From Streptomyces sp. CB01249 (lineage in GTDB: Bacteria > Actinomycetota > Actinomycetes > Streptomycetales > Streptomycetaceae): DNA of 64,000 nucleotides. The position numbers and the translations under genes are program-made. The notes beneath the pieces are model-generated. The model was not told the DNA's origin, made no database searches, and saw only the letters and a program-made list of their open reading frames with translations. Positions 15,511-23,530 of the stretch are shown in pieces. Within the stretch, counting starts at the first letter, position 1, and the number at the start of each line of letters is the position of its first letter. The DNA lies in assembly GCF_001905735.1 (NCBI RefSeq), contig NZ_LISW01000001.1:1548411-1612410 (forward strand). The letters run 5' to 3'.

Positions 15511-17000
15511 CACCTGTACGCACCGCCGCGCGCGAGCCGGTCGCCGTGATCCAGGGGCTGCGGGTGGAGGTCGGCGGGCGCGCCGTGCTCGACGGGGTGG
15601 ATCTCCGCCTGCGGCCCGGCCGGATCACCGCGCTGACCGGCGGGTCGGGCAGCGGCAAGACGACCACCGGGCTCGCCCTGCTCGGCGAGTACCCGCCCGG
15701 AGCACGGGTGACCGGCAGCGTACGGGTCCCGCAGGGCCTCATCGGCTACGTACCGCAGCACCCGGCCGCCGTGCTCAACCCGGCGCGCCGCATCGGCGCG
15801 TTGCTCATGGACATCGCCCGCGACCGGGTCCGGCACCTGCCCCGGCCGGGGCGCCGGGCGGCGGCGCGGGAACGCGTGCTCAACGCCCTCGCCCGCGTCC
15901 GGCTGCCCGCCGACGGACGTTTGCTGCGCCGCTTCCCGCACCAGCTCTCCGGCGGCCAGCAGCAGCGCGTCGTGCTTGCCCAGGTGCTGCTGCTCGGCGC
16001 GCGGGCCGTCGTCGCGGACGAGCCGACCACCGGTCAGGACCCACTGACGAAGCGCGGGATCGTCGACCTCCTCGCCGATGTGGCCCGGCAGGGGATCGCC
16101 GTACTCCTGCTCAGTCATGACATGGACGTCGTCCGGGCGCTGGCCGACGAGGTGGTGGTCCTGCACGACGGACGGGTACGGGACGCGGCTCCGGCGGACG
16201 CGCCCGCCCGGGCCCCGCTGGGCGGTGCGGAGCGGGAGGGCGTGGTGCTCGACGTGCGCTCCCTCGTCGCGCGTCACGGCCGGACGCCCGTGCTCGACCG
16301 CGTGTCGCTGACTGTCCGTGCCGGTGAATGCCTCGCCGTCGTGGGCCGGTCCGGAAGCGGCAAGACCACCCTGGCCCGCTGCCTGAGCGGCCTGCACCCC
16401 CGCCTCGGCGGGGACGTGCTCCTCGACGGCCGGTCCTTGCCGGCCGGGCTGCGCGAGCGTTCCCGGAGTCAGGTGGCCGGTGTGCAGTACGTGTTCCAGG
16501 ACGCCAAGGCGGCCTTCGACGCGTACCGCCCCGTGCTCGACCAGGTCGCGCGGACGGCGGTACGCCTGCGAGGTGCGGTCCCGGCCGGGGCGAGGCGCGA
16601 GGCGCTGGCGCTGCTGGGCGACCTCGGGCTCCCGGAGGCGAAGGCGGCGCGCCTGCCCGCCCACCTCTCCGGCGGCGAACTCCAGCGCGCGGCACTGGCC
16701 CGCGCCGTCCTCGCCCGCCCCCGGGTCCTGGTGTGCGACGAGATCACCTCCGGCCTCGATCCGCTGACCCGGGACGCGGTGCTCGGCCTGCTCGGCGGGC
16801 TGCTGCGCTCGGGGCACACCGACGCGCTGGTCCTGATCACCCACGACCTGGCGACCGCCGCCCGGGCGGACCGGATCGCGGTGATGGACGACGGCCGGGT
16901 CGTGGAGGCGGGGGCGGCGGAGCGGGTGCTGGGCGCGCCGGAGCACGCGTGCACCAGGGAACTCGTGGCGGCGGACCGGTCGTTCGCGGCGGCGGGCTGA
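15507..17000 (+). CDS. ABC importer ATPase with two fused nucleotide-binding domains
   Basis: A 497-residue fusion of two ABC ATPase domains, equivalent to DppD plus DppF in one chain. Domain 1 has Walker A GGSGSGKT (about 45), signature LSGGQQQR (about 147), Walker B AVVADEPTTG and switch SHDM. Domain 2 has Walker A GRSGSGKT (about 280), signature LSGGELQR (about 387), Walker B VLVCDEITSG and switch THDL. Both sites look intact apart from the unusual Walker B variant DEITSG. It is the last gene of the operon, 21 bp from the convergent phosphatase gene, with no clear terminator between. Confidence 0.92.
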   Translation: MTPVRTAAREPVAVIQGLRVEVGGRAVLDGVDLRLRPGRITALTGGSGSGKTTTGLALLGEYPPGARVTGSVRVPQGLIGYVPQHPAAVLNPARRIGALLMDIARDRVRHLPRPGRRAAARERVLNALARVRLPADGRLLRRFPHQLSGGQQQRVVLAQVLLLGARAVVADEPTTGQDPLTKRGIVDLLADVARQGIAVLLLSHDMDVVRALADEVVVLHDGRVRDAAPADAPARAPLGGAEREGVVLDVRSLVARHGRTPVLDRVSLTVRAGECLAVVGRSGSGKTTLARCLSGLHPRLGGDVLLDGRSLPAGLRERSRSQVAGVQYVFQDAKAAFDAYRPVLDQVARTAVRLRGAVPAGARREALALLGDLGLPEAKAARLPAHLSGGELQRAALARAVLARPRVLVCDEITSGLDPLTRDAVLGLLGGLLRSGHTDALVLITHDLATAARADRIAVMDDGRVVEAGAAERVLGAPEHACTRELVAADRSFAAAG

Positions 17001-17021
17001 GGAGCGACCGGGGTGCGCCTT

Positions 17022-19154
17022 TCAGCCGTCCCCGTCCTTCAGCGCCTCGATCAGGAGCAGCGCGATGTCGTCGCTGCCCGGCGTGACGTCCTTCGCGTAC
17101 CGGACGAGGCTGTCGGCCACGGCCTCCATCGGGCGGCCGGTGCTCCGGCTGAACTGGTCGGCGAGCGCCGCCGTCGACCGGTCGGGATCGGTGCCCGGCA
17201 CCTCCACGAGCCCGTCCGTGTACAGCGCGAGCGCGGCACCCGGCGGCAGCGGGATCTCGGTCGTCGGGTAACGGGCCTCCCGGTCGACGCCGAGCAGCAG
17301 ACCGGGCGGCAGCCGCAGCACCTCCGTGTCTCCGCCGGGATGGCGCAGCAGCGGCGGCGGGTGGCCCGCCGTGGCCAGCAGGGCGCGGTGGCCCGCCAGG
17401 TCCAGATGGACGTAGAGGCAGCTGGTGAACAGGTCGGCGTCGAGGTCGGAGAGCAGCCGGTTGGTGCGCGCCAGGACCTCGGCGGGCGGCGCCCCGGCCG
17501 AGGCGTGCACCGCCGTGCGTACCTGCCCCATCAGGGCGGCGGCCGTCACGTTGTGGCCCTGTACGTCGCCGATGGCCGCGGCCGCGGTGGTGGCGTCGAG
17601 CGGGATGACGTCGTAGAAGTCGCCGCCGATGCCCATGCCCCGGGTGGCGGGCAGATAGCGTGCGGCCACGTCGAGCCCGTCGATCCGGGGCAGCGTGTGG
17701 GGGAGCAGATGGGCCTGGAGGCTGTGGGCCAGTCGCTCCTTCGTGTCGTACAGGCGGGCCCGGTCCAGGGCCTGGGCGATGAGCCCGGCGATCGAGGTGA
17801 GCAGGGCCCGTTCCTCCGGCTCGAAGGAGCGCGTGCGGTCGTATCCGAACACCATCGTGCCGACTGGGCGCCCGGACGCGAAGAGCGGCAGGAAGGCCCA
17901 CGCGGCCAGGCCCTCCTGGAGCGAAGCGGGCTCGAAGGCGCGCCGGAACTCGTCGAAGGTCCGGTAGAAGGCGGGCACACCGGTGCTCAGCACCCGCGCG
18001 ACAGGGGCGCCGGAGGTCAGCGGCGCGCCCTCGAAGCACTCCATCAGCTCGTCACCGAAGCCCCGGTGCCCCTCGATGCGCAGCCGCCCCTCCGCCACGG
18101 TCAGCACGGCGAGCGCCTGGATGCGGAAGGCGGGCACCAGTTGCTCGGCGATCAGCTCCACCACGTCCTGGATGCCCACGGCCTCCGTGAGCGTCGCGGC
18201 CAGGTGCATCAGGTGGTAGAGCGCGACGGCGCGTCCCGGGGCGCTCGGCGAAGAGGCGGCGCCTGTGGCGGTGGGGAGCGCCGAGGCGTGCGGATCGGTG
18301 ACCGGGGTGATGTACACGCTGATCCCGGACGCGTCCGGGTAGAGGCGGAACGACAGCCACTGGTCCGGTGGCCGCAGGGCCACGAAGGACATGGGCTCCC
18401 GGCTGATCATCGCGCCCCGGTACTGGTCCTCGAACACCGGATCGGCCATCCAGCGCAGTGACTCCCACGGCAGCGTCCCCACCAGGTCCTCGACGCGTCC
18501 CCCGACCAGTTCGGCGCCGGTCTCCGTGAGAAAGGTGATCCTCCCGTGCATGTCGAGGGTGCAGCAGCCGCCCGGCAGGCGGCCCACGAAGTCCGCCGCG
18601 GCGACCGCCTCGGTGTGCGCGGGCGGCGGAGCGGTGACCGGGGGCAGCACCCGTGGTCCCCGGCCCGCGCTCACCGGGTGGCCCCGCTCCCGCGCTTCGT
18701 GCAGCACCCGCGCGGCCTCGCCGCAGCAGTCGTGGACCGCCGCGCGCTCCTGCGGCGTCAGCTGCGCCGGGTGCGAGCCGGGCCACAGCAGCACGAGACC
18801 GCCCAGCGCCTCCGTTCCGCCGACCAGGGGCGCGGCGGCGAGCGCGAAGCGGTACGGCAGGACGAGCGCGGGGCGCGGATAGCGCCGGGCCAGCTCCTCC
18901 TGGCTGCCGAGCCACACCAGGTGCCGGTCCTTCACCGCGTCGGACACCGGTATGGGCGCGGACAACGGCACCCGCAGCCAGGGATCGGCGATCTCCGCCG
19001 GAATCCCGGCGAGCACGGCGAGCCGGAGCGTGGATTCACCGGGCGGCAGCAGATAGAGCATGGCCACGGCGGCGCCCGTCTCGCGCACGGCACAGGCCAC
19101 CGTCGCGTCCAGCCGCTCCTCCGCCGAGTCCACGACGGATCCCACATTGCCCAT
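17022..19154 (-). CDS. GAF-PAS-GAF-PP2C (SpoIIE-type) serine phosphatase
   Basis: A 710-residue soluble multi-domain phosphatase. An N-terminal GAF-like sensor (about 10-155) is followed by a PAS-like domain (about 185-290; GGCCTLDMHGRITFLTETGAELV), a second GAF (about 310-470; AFLPLFASGRPVGTMVFGY) and a C-terminal PP2C/SpoIIE phosphatase. Metal-binding signatures are MGIGGDFYDVIPL, AIGDVQGHNVTAAALM, and the final GSDDIALLLI. Such proteins dephosphorylate anti-anti-sigma factors in partner-switching pathways. No sigma, RsbV or RsbW gene lies beside it, so its partner is elsewhere. The ATG at 19154 gives a sensible N-terminus. Confidence 0.9.
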   Translation of the reverse strand: MGNVGSVVDSAEERLDATVACAVRETGAAVAMLYLLPPGESTLRLAVLAGIPAEIADPWLRVPLSAPIPVSDAVKDRHLVWLGSQEELARRYPRPALVLPYRFALAAAPLVGGTEALGGLVLLWPGSHPAQLTPQERAAVHDCCGEAARVLHEARERGHPVSAGRGPRVLPPVTAPPPAHTEAVAAADFVGRLPGGCCTLDMHGRITFLTETGAELVGGRVEDLVGTLPWESLRWMADPVFEDQYRGAMISREPMSFVALRPPDQWLSFRLYPDASGISVYITPVTDPHASALPTATGAASSPSAPGRAVALYHLMHLAATLTEAVGIQDVVELIAEQLVPAFRIQALAVLTVAEGRLRIEGHRGFGDELMECFEGAPLTSGAPVARVLSTGVPAFYRTFDEFRRAFEPASLQEGLAAWAFLPLFASGRPVGTMVFGYDRTRSFEPEERALLTSIAGLIAQALDRARLYDTKERLAHSLQAHLLPHTLPRIDGLDVAARYLPATRGMGIGGDFYDVIPLDATTAAAAIGDVQGHNVTAAALMGQVRTAVHASAGAPPAEVLARTNRLLSDLDADLFTSCLYVHLDLAGHRALLATAGHPPPLLRHPGGDTEVLRLPPGLLLGVDREARYPTTEIPLPPGAALALYTDGLVEVPGTDPDRSTAALADQFSRSTGRPMEAVADSLVRYAKDVTPGSDDIALLLIEALKDGDG

Positions 19155-19256
19155 AAACGGACAATACGCCCACGTCTCGCGGTGGACACCGCGATGGCGC
19201 CCACCGTGACGCGCTTCCCGGTGCCCGCCCGGACGAGTCGGTGCGTGCGCGGCCGG

Positions 19257-19661
19257 TCAGCCCGCCGCCGCCTCCCGGCTGATCTGCTCGAACCGCGCCC
19301 CCATCTCCGCGGCCAGCGCCTGTGCGGCCGACAGGGGGCGGACCATCACCATGAGGTCGTCGATCAGGCCTTCCTCGTTCAGGTGCAGGAAGTCGCAGCC
19401 GGTGATCTCCCGGTCGCCGACCTTCGCGGTGAAGACGAGCGCGTGGTCGCGCCCGTCCGGGCTCGCCATCTCCCGTACGTAGCGGAAGTCCCCGAACACC
19501 TCCGAGACGGCCCGCAGGATCGCAGCCGTGACCGGCTTCCCCGGGTAGGGCTTGAACGCCACCGGGCTGGTGAAGACGACGTCCTCGGCCAGCGCGGCCT
19601 CCACCGCCGCCAGATCGTGCGCCTCGACCGCCTTGCGGAACGCGAGCATCCAGGTCTCCAT
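19257..19661 (-). CDS. SnoaL/NTF2-like protein
   Basis: A 134-residue NTF2-fold protein (METWMLAFRKAVEAHDLAAVEAALAEDVVFTSPV start, later HALVFTAKVGDREITGCDFLHLNEEGLIDDLMVMVRP). The fold is used by ketosteroid-isomerase-like enzymes, polyketide cyclases and many binding proteins; no catalytic pair can be assigned confidently. The frame is open to a TTG at 19667, but ATG 19661 is more natural. No good ribosome-binding site precedes it, so a leaderless or near-leaderless message is possible. It is divergent from the PadR gene and so a likely PadR target. Confidence 0.82.
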   Translation of the reverse strand: METWMLAFRKAVEAHDLAAVEAALAEDVVFTSPVAFKPYPGKPVTAAILRAVSEVFGDFRYVREMASPDGRDHALVFTAKVGDREITGCDFLHLNEEGLIDDLMVMVRPLSAAQALAAEMGARFEQISREAAAG

Positions 19662-19663
19662 AG

Positions 19664-19713
19664 TCAATTTGTTGAATAGGTGCGATCGACATTAATCACA
19701 TGGGTGCTAGCGT
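19664..19713. promoter_or_regulatory. Divergent NTF2/PadR control region with leaderless-type promoter
   Basis: For padR a promoter TCGACA (19686-19691), 16-nt spacer, TAGCGT (19708-19713) ends 6 nt before its ATG, which implies a leaderless transcript. The inverted repeat TCAATTTGTTGA (19664-19675; 4-bp arms) sits just before the NTF2 start and could be part of a PadR operator. The arms are short, so the operator call is weak. Confidence 0.35.
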
Positions 19714-19719
19714 GTCCAG

Positions 19720-20304
19720 ATGTCCCTCAAGTACGCGGTCCTGGCAGCCCTGCTCGAAGGCGAGGCGTCCGGGTACGACCTGGCGAAGGTCTTCGACGTC
19801 TCGGTGGCGAACTTCTGGTCGGCCACCCCGCAACAGCTCTACCGGGAACTGGACCGGCTCGCCGAGGACGGCCTGATCGAGGCGCGTGTGGTCGAGCAGG
19901 TGCGCCGGCCCAACAAGCGGCTCTTCACACTGACACCGGCCGGCCGCGACGCGCTCGGCGCGTTCACCGCCGAGGCGCCCCGGCCCACGGCCATCCGGGA
20001 CGAACTGCTCGTGATGATCCAGGCCGTGGACATCGGCGACGCCGGGACGGTACGCGCTTCGGTCGAGGAGCGCATGGAGTGGGCGCGCGCCAAGCTCGCC
20101 CGCTACGAACGCCTGCGCCTGCGCCTGCTCGACGGCCGCGACGAGGCGGCGTTCCTCGCGGACACCGACCGCGTGGGCCCCTATCTGACGCTGATGCGCG
20201 GCCGGTCCTTCGAGGAGGAGAACCTGCGCTGGGGCGGGCGGGTCCTGGAGATCCTGGAACTCCGTTCCGCAGCAGGGGCGATGGGCGGCGCGGACGCGGG
20301 CTGA
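19720..20304 (+). CDS. PadR-family transcriptional regulator
   Basis: A 194-residue PadR regulator. The N-terminal winged helix (about 1-75: SLKYAVLAALLEGEASGYDL, FWSATPQQLYRELDRLAEDGLIEARV, KRLFTLTPAGRDALGAF) is textbook PadR. The C-terminal helical Vir_act_alpha_C-like dimerisation domain spans about 85-180. It most likely represses itself and the divergent NTF2-like gene, and perhaps the hydrolase 35 bp downstream. The ligand is unknown. Confidence 0.92.
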   Translation: MSLKYAVLAALLEGEASGYDLAKVFDVSVANFWSATPQQLYRELDRLAEDGLIEARVVEQVRRPNKRLFTLTPAGRDALGAFTAEAPRPTAIRDELLVMIQAVDIGDAGTVRASVEERMEWARAKLARYERLRLRLLDGRDEAAFLADTDRVGPYLTLMRGRSFEEENLRWGGRVLEILELRSAAGAMGGADAG

Positions 20305-20339
20305 CGGCGTTGTCGTACCCCTCCGCTAGGGTCCCCGGC

Positions 20340-21041
20340 ATGACTGATTTCGTACTGGTGGCAGGCGCCTGGCTGGACGGGACGGCGTGGGACGAGGTGG
20401 TGCCGGGGCTGCGCGCGGCCGGACACGGCGTCCACCCGCTGACCCTGTCCGGGCTCGGCGGGAGGCGGGATCGGCCGGTCGGCCGGCAGACCCATGTGGC
20501 CGACATCCTCGGGGAGGCGGACCGGCTGGGCCTGCGCGACGTCGTCCTGGTCGGCCACAGCTACGCGGGCATCCCCGTGGGCCAGGCCGCCGAGCGCCTG
20601 GGCGACCGCCTGGCCCGTGTCGTCTTCGTGGACGCCTGCGTCCCGGCCGACGGCGAGTCGTTCGTCTCCGCGTGGTGGCAGGGGCCCGCCGCGCTCCAGG
20701 AGCAGCTGGACGCGAACGGCGGCCTCTGGGCCGTACCGGAGGCCGATGAGTTCGGGGGCCAGGAGCTGACCGGCGAGCAGATCGCACGGTTCCGGAAGGG
20801 CGCGACGCCCCACCCCGGAGCCGCCCTCGCCGACCCGGCCGTCCTGGACCGCCCGCTCGGTGAGCTCCCGGCGACCTACATCAAGTGCCTCCTCGACGGA
20901 CCGGAACCGGGCGAGGACGTGGCCCGGCTGCTGACGAGCGAGCGGTGGGAGCTGGTCACCATGGACACCGGCCACTGGCCGATGTTCTCCCGCCCGGACG
21001 AACTGGCCGCCATCCTCGACAAGGCCGCCTCCGCTTCCTGA
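20340..21041 (+). CDS. Alpha/beta hydrolase
   Basis: A 233-residue single-domain alpha/beta hydrolase: oxyanion/N-terminal segment FVLVAGAWLDGTAWDEVV, nucleophile elbow VGHSYAG (serine near 78), and histidine in MDTGHWPMFSRPDE. The pattern is that of the small esterase/hydroxynitrile-lyase-like group annotated simply as alpha/beta fold hydrolase. A -10-like TAGGGT (20327-20332) ends 7 nt before the ATG, suggesting a leaderless message of its own. The substrate is unknown. Confidence 0.85.
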   Translation: MTDFVLVAGAWLDGTAWDEVVPGLRAAGHGVHPLTLSGLGGRRDRPVGRQTHVADILGEADRLGLRDVVLVGHSYAGIPVGQAAERLGDRLARVVFVDACVPADGESFVSAWWQGPAALQEQLDANGGLWAVPEADEFGGQELTGEQIARFRKGATPHPGAALADPAVLDRPLGELPATYIKCLLDGPEPGEDVARLLTSERWELVTMDTGHWPMFSRPDELAAILDKAASAS

Positions 21042-21113
21042 GCCCGGCGGCCCGGTGGCCCGATCGGACGACCCGGACGCGCGCGCCCGGGCCGTGCGGG
21101 CTGCAATGGACGG

Positions 21114-21791
21114 GTGACCGCGCCCCCCGACGACTGCCTCGCGCGCAACGAGTGGGTCTGCGGCGCCTACCTCAGCAGCCGCCGCCACATCCTCTGGGAA
21201 GCCGCGCTGCAACACGTCCAGCTGACCGCGGTCGCCGTGCTCATCGGCCTCGCCCTCGCCCTGCCGCTCGCCCTCGCCGCACGGCGTTGGCGCTGGGCCG
21301 CCGGTCCCGTCCTCGGCGTGACGACGATCCTGTACACCATCCCGTCGCTCGCCATGTTCTCGCTGCTGCTGCCGGTGTACGGGCTCTCCGCCTCGCTCGT
21401 CGTCGCGGGACTCGTCCTGTACTCGCTGACCCTGCTCGTACGCAACATCCTCGCCGGGCTGCGCGCCGTACCCGAGGACACCAGGCAGGCCGCTCGGGGC
21501 ATGGGCTACGGCCCCGTGCGGCTGCTGGTCGCGGTGGAGCTGCCGCTCGCCCTGCCCGCCGCGATGGCCGGGCTGCGCATCGCCACCGTCTCCGCGGTCT
21601 CCCTGGTCACCATCGGCGCGATCGTCGGCTACGGAGGACTCGGCAACCTCATCTACGCCGGGATGAACACCTACTTCAAGGCCCAGGTGCTCACCGCGTC
21701 CGTCCTGTGCGTCGTCATCGCCGTCGCCGCAGACCTGCTCCTCCTGCTGCTGCAACGCCTGCTCACCCCCTGGACGAGGAGCCGGTCGTGA
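21114..21791 (+). CDS. OpuC-type ABC permease 1 (quaternary-amine uptake)
   Basis: A 225-residue permease with about 6 TM segments of the glycine-betaine/choline/carnitine family (OpuCB/OpuCD, ProW-like). Its start resembles paired OpuC permeases; the EAA loop RAVPEDTRQAARGMGYGPVRLLVAVELPLALP and the ending TIGAIVGYGGLGNLIYAGMN are diagnostic. GTG at 21114 is the only suitable start. The stop overlaps the next permease. The system probably imports a compatible solute for osmoprotection. Confidence 0.88.
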   Translation: MTAPPDDCLARNEWVCGAYLSSRRHILWEAALQHVQLTAVAVLIGLALALPLALAARRWRWAAGPVLGVTTILYTIPSLAMFSLLLPVYGLSASLVVAGLVLYSLTLLVRNILAGLRAVPEDTRQAARGMGYGPVRLLVAVELPLALPAAMAGLRIATVSAVSLVTIGAIVGYGGLGNLIYAGMNTYFKAQVLTASVLCVVIAVAADLLLLLLQRLLTPWTRSRS

Positions 21792-22474
21792 ACACCCTGA
21801 CGGACGCCTGGTCCTGGCTCACCACCTCCGCCCACTGGCACGGCCAGGACGGCATCTGGGCCCGCCTCGGCCAGCACCTCTACCTCACCGTCGTCTGCCT
21901 GCTGATCAGCTGCCTCATCGCGCTGCCCGTCGCCCTGCTCCTCGGCCACCTCGGCCGGGGCGGCGCGCTCGCCGTCAACATCTCCAACGTCGGGCGCGCC
22001 GTACCCACCTTCGCCGTCCTGGTGCTGCTCCTGCTCACCCCGGTCGGCCGCTGGGGCGAGGGCCCGACGGTCGTCGCGCTCGTCCTGTTCGCCGTGCCCC
22101 CGCTCCTCACCAACGCGTACGTCGGGATGCGCGAGGTCGACCGGGACGTCGTCCGGGCCGCCCGGGGCATGGGCATGACGGGCCGCCAGCTGCTCCTCCA
22201 GGTCGAGGTGCCGCTCGCCCTGCCCCTCATCCTCACCGGGGTGCGCATCGCCGCCGTCCAGCTCGTCGCCACGGCCACCATCGCGGCCCTCGCGGGCGGC
22301 GGAGGGCTCGGCCGCATCATCACCGCGGGCTTCAACCTCGCCTCCACCCCGCAGGTGGTCGCCGGAGCGGTCCTGGTCGCCGCGTTCGCCCTGGTCGTGG
22401 AGGGTGTCTTCGAGGCGGCCCAGCGGTTCGCGCCGCGCCGGTTCGGGCTGCGCGTGGCGGAGGCGACCGCGTGA
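21788..22474 (+). CDS. OpuC-type ABC permease 2
   Basis: A 228-residue partner permease: NISNVGRAVPTFAVLVLLLL, the EAA loop REVDRDVVRAARGMGMTGRQLLLQVEVPLALP, and the glycine-rich segment AALAGGGGLGRIITAGFN. GTG at 21788 overlaps the stop of permease 1 and its own stop overlaps the binding-protein start, so the three genes are coupled. It forms a heterodimeric channel with permease 1. Confidence 0.88.
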   Translation: MNTLTDAWSWLTTSAHWHGQDGIWARLGQHLYLTVVCLLISCLIALPVALLLGHLGRGGALAVNISNVGRAVPTFAVLVLLLLTPVGRWGEGPTVVALVLFAVPPLLTNAYVGMREVDRDVVRAARGMGMTGRQLLLQVEVPLALPLILTGVRIAAVQLVATATIAALAGGGGLGRIITAGFNLASTPQVVAGAVLVAAFALVVEGVFEAAQRFAPRRFGLRVAEATA

Positions 22475-23442
22475 GGGCCGGACCCCGAGTCCGGGCCGTC
22501 CGCCCGCTCGCCGCGCTCCTGCTGCTGGCGGCCACCGCCTGCACCGGCGGACCCACGCTGGAGAACCAGGGCGCCGTCACCGCCCCGCCCGGCGACAGCA
22601 AGCACCTGACCATCGGCTCCGCCGGGTTCACCGAGAGCGACCTCCTCGCCCAGATGTACGCCCTGCTGCTGGACCGCGCCGGATACTCCACCAAGATCAT
22701 TTCCGTCACCAACCGGGAGATCTACGAACCCGCCCTGGAGAACGGCCAGATCGACGTCGTCCCCGAATACGCGGCCACCTTCGCCGACTGGCTCAACGCC
22801 AAGGAGCACGGCGCCGACGCCGCCCCCGTCGGCTCACCCGACCTCGACGCGACGATGAAGGCCCTGCGCGCCCTCGCCGCACCGCGCGGGCTCACCGTCC
22901 TCGACCCCGGCAAGGCCGTCGACCAGAACGCGTTCGCCGTCACCGCCGCCTACGCCCGGAAGCACCACCTCAAGACGCTCAGCGACCTCGGCCGCTCCGG
23001 CCTCCCGGTCCGCCTCGCGGCCGGCGACGAGTGCGTCCAGCGCCCGTACTGCGCTCCCGGGCTGAAGAAGACGTACGGCATCGACATCACCGCCGTCGAC
23101 CCCAAGGGCGTCGGCACCACGCAGGCCAAGCAGGCCGTGCAGAGCGGCCGCGACCAGATGGTGCTGACCACCACCACCGACGCCACCCTGGACGACTTCG
23201 GGCTCGTCCTGCTCGCCGACGACAAGCACCTCCAGAACGCCGACTACCTCGTCCCCGTCGTCAACCGGGCCCGCGCGGGCGGCCCGGGGGTGCGCAAGGC
23301 CCTGGGCAAGCTGAACACCGTACTGACCACCGCGGACCTGGCCCGGCTCAACGAACAGGTCGACAGCTGGCGACGACTCCCCGAGGACGTGGCCCGCGCC
23401 TATCTGCGCTCCGAACACCTCATTCCCGGCGCGAAGGGGTGA
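22471..23442 (+). CDS. OpuC/ProX-type substrate-binding lipoprotein
   Basis: A 323-residue binding protein with a lipoprotein signal (RPLAALLLLAATAC, lipidated cysteine near residue 24) and an OpuAC-like body beginning HLTIGSAGFTESDLLAQMYALLL. IDVVPEYAATFADWLN, QNAFAVTAAYARKHHLKTLSDL and LGLVLLADDKH-like stretches follow the ProX/OpuCC pattern. It should deliver a quaternary amine to the two permeases. The ATPase of the system is not downstream but on the opposite strand at 24.7-25.9 kb. Confidence 0.88.
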   Translation: MRAGPRVRAVRPLAALLLLAATACTGGPTLENQGAVTAPPGDSKHLTIGSAGFTESDLLAQMYALLLDRAGYSTKIISVTNREIYEPALENGQIDVVPEYAATFADWLNAKEHGADAAPVGSPDLDATMKALRALAAPRGLTVLDPGKAVDQNAFAVTAAYARKHHLKTLSDLGRSGLPVRLAAGDECVQRPYCAPGLKKTYGIDITAVDPKGVGTTQAKQAVQSGRDQMVLTTTTDATLDDFGLVLLADDKHLQNADYLVPVVNRARAGGPGVRKALGKLNTVLTTADLARLNEQVDSWRRLPEDVARAYLRSEHLIPGAKG

Positions 23443-23530
23443 GCGCGCGTGAAGGAGCCGCGCGCAGGCCGATGAGTCCGCGCCGCCGCACCAGTCAGTC
23501 TTTCGGAACACCCCCGGACAAGGCGGAGCG

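Noticed and set aside
20310..20332. Full promoter TTGTCG/TAGGGT before the alpha/beta hydrolase
   Set aside because: The spacer is only 11 nt; the -10 may be real for a leaderless message but the -35 is not supported.
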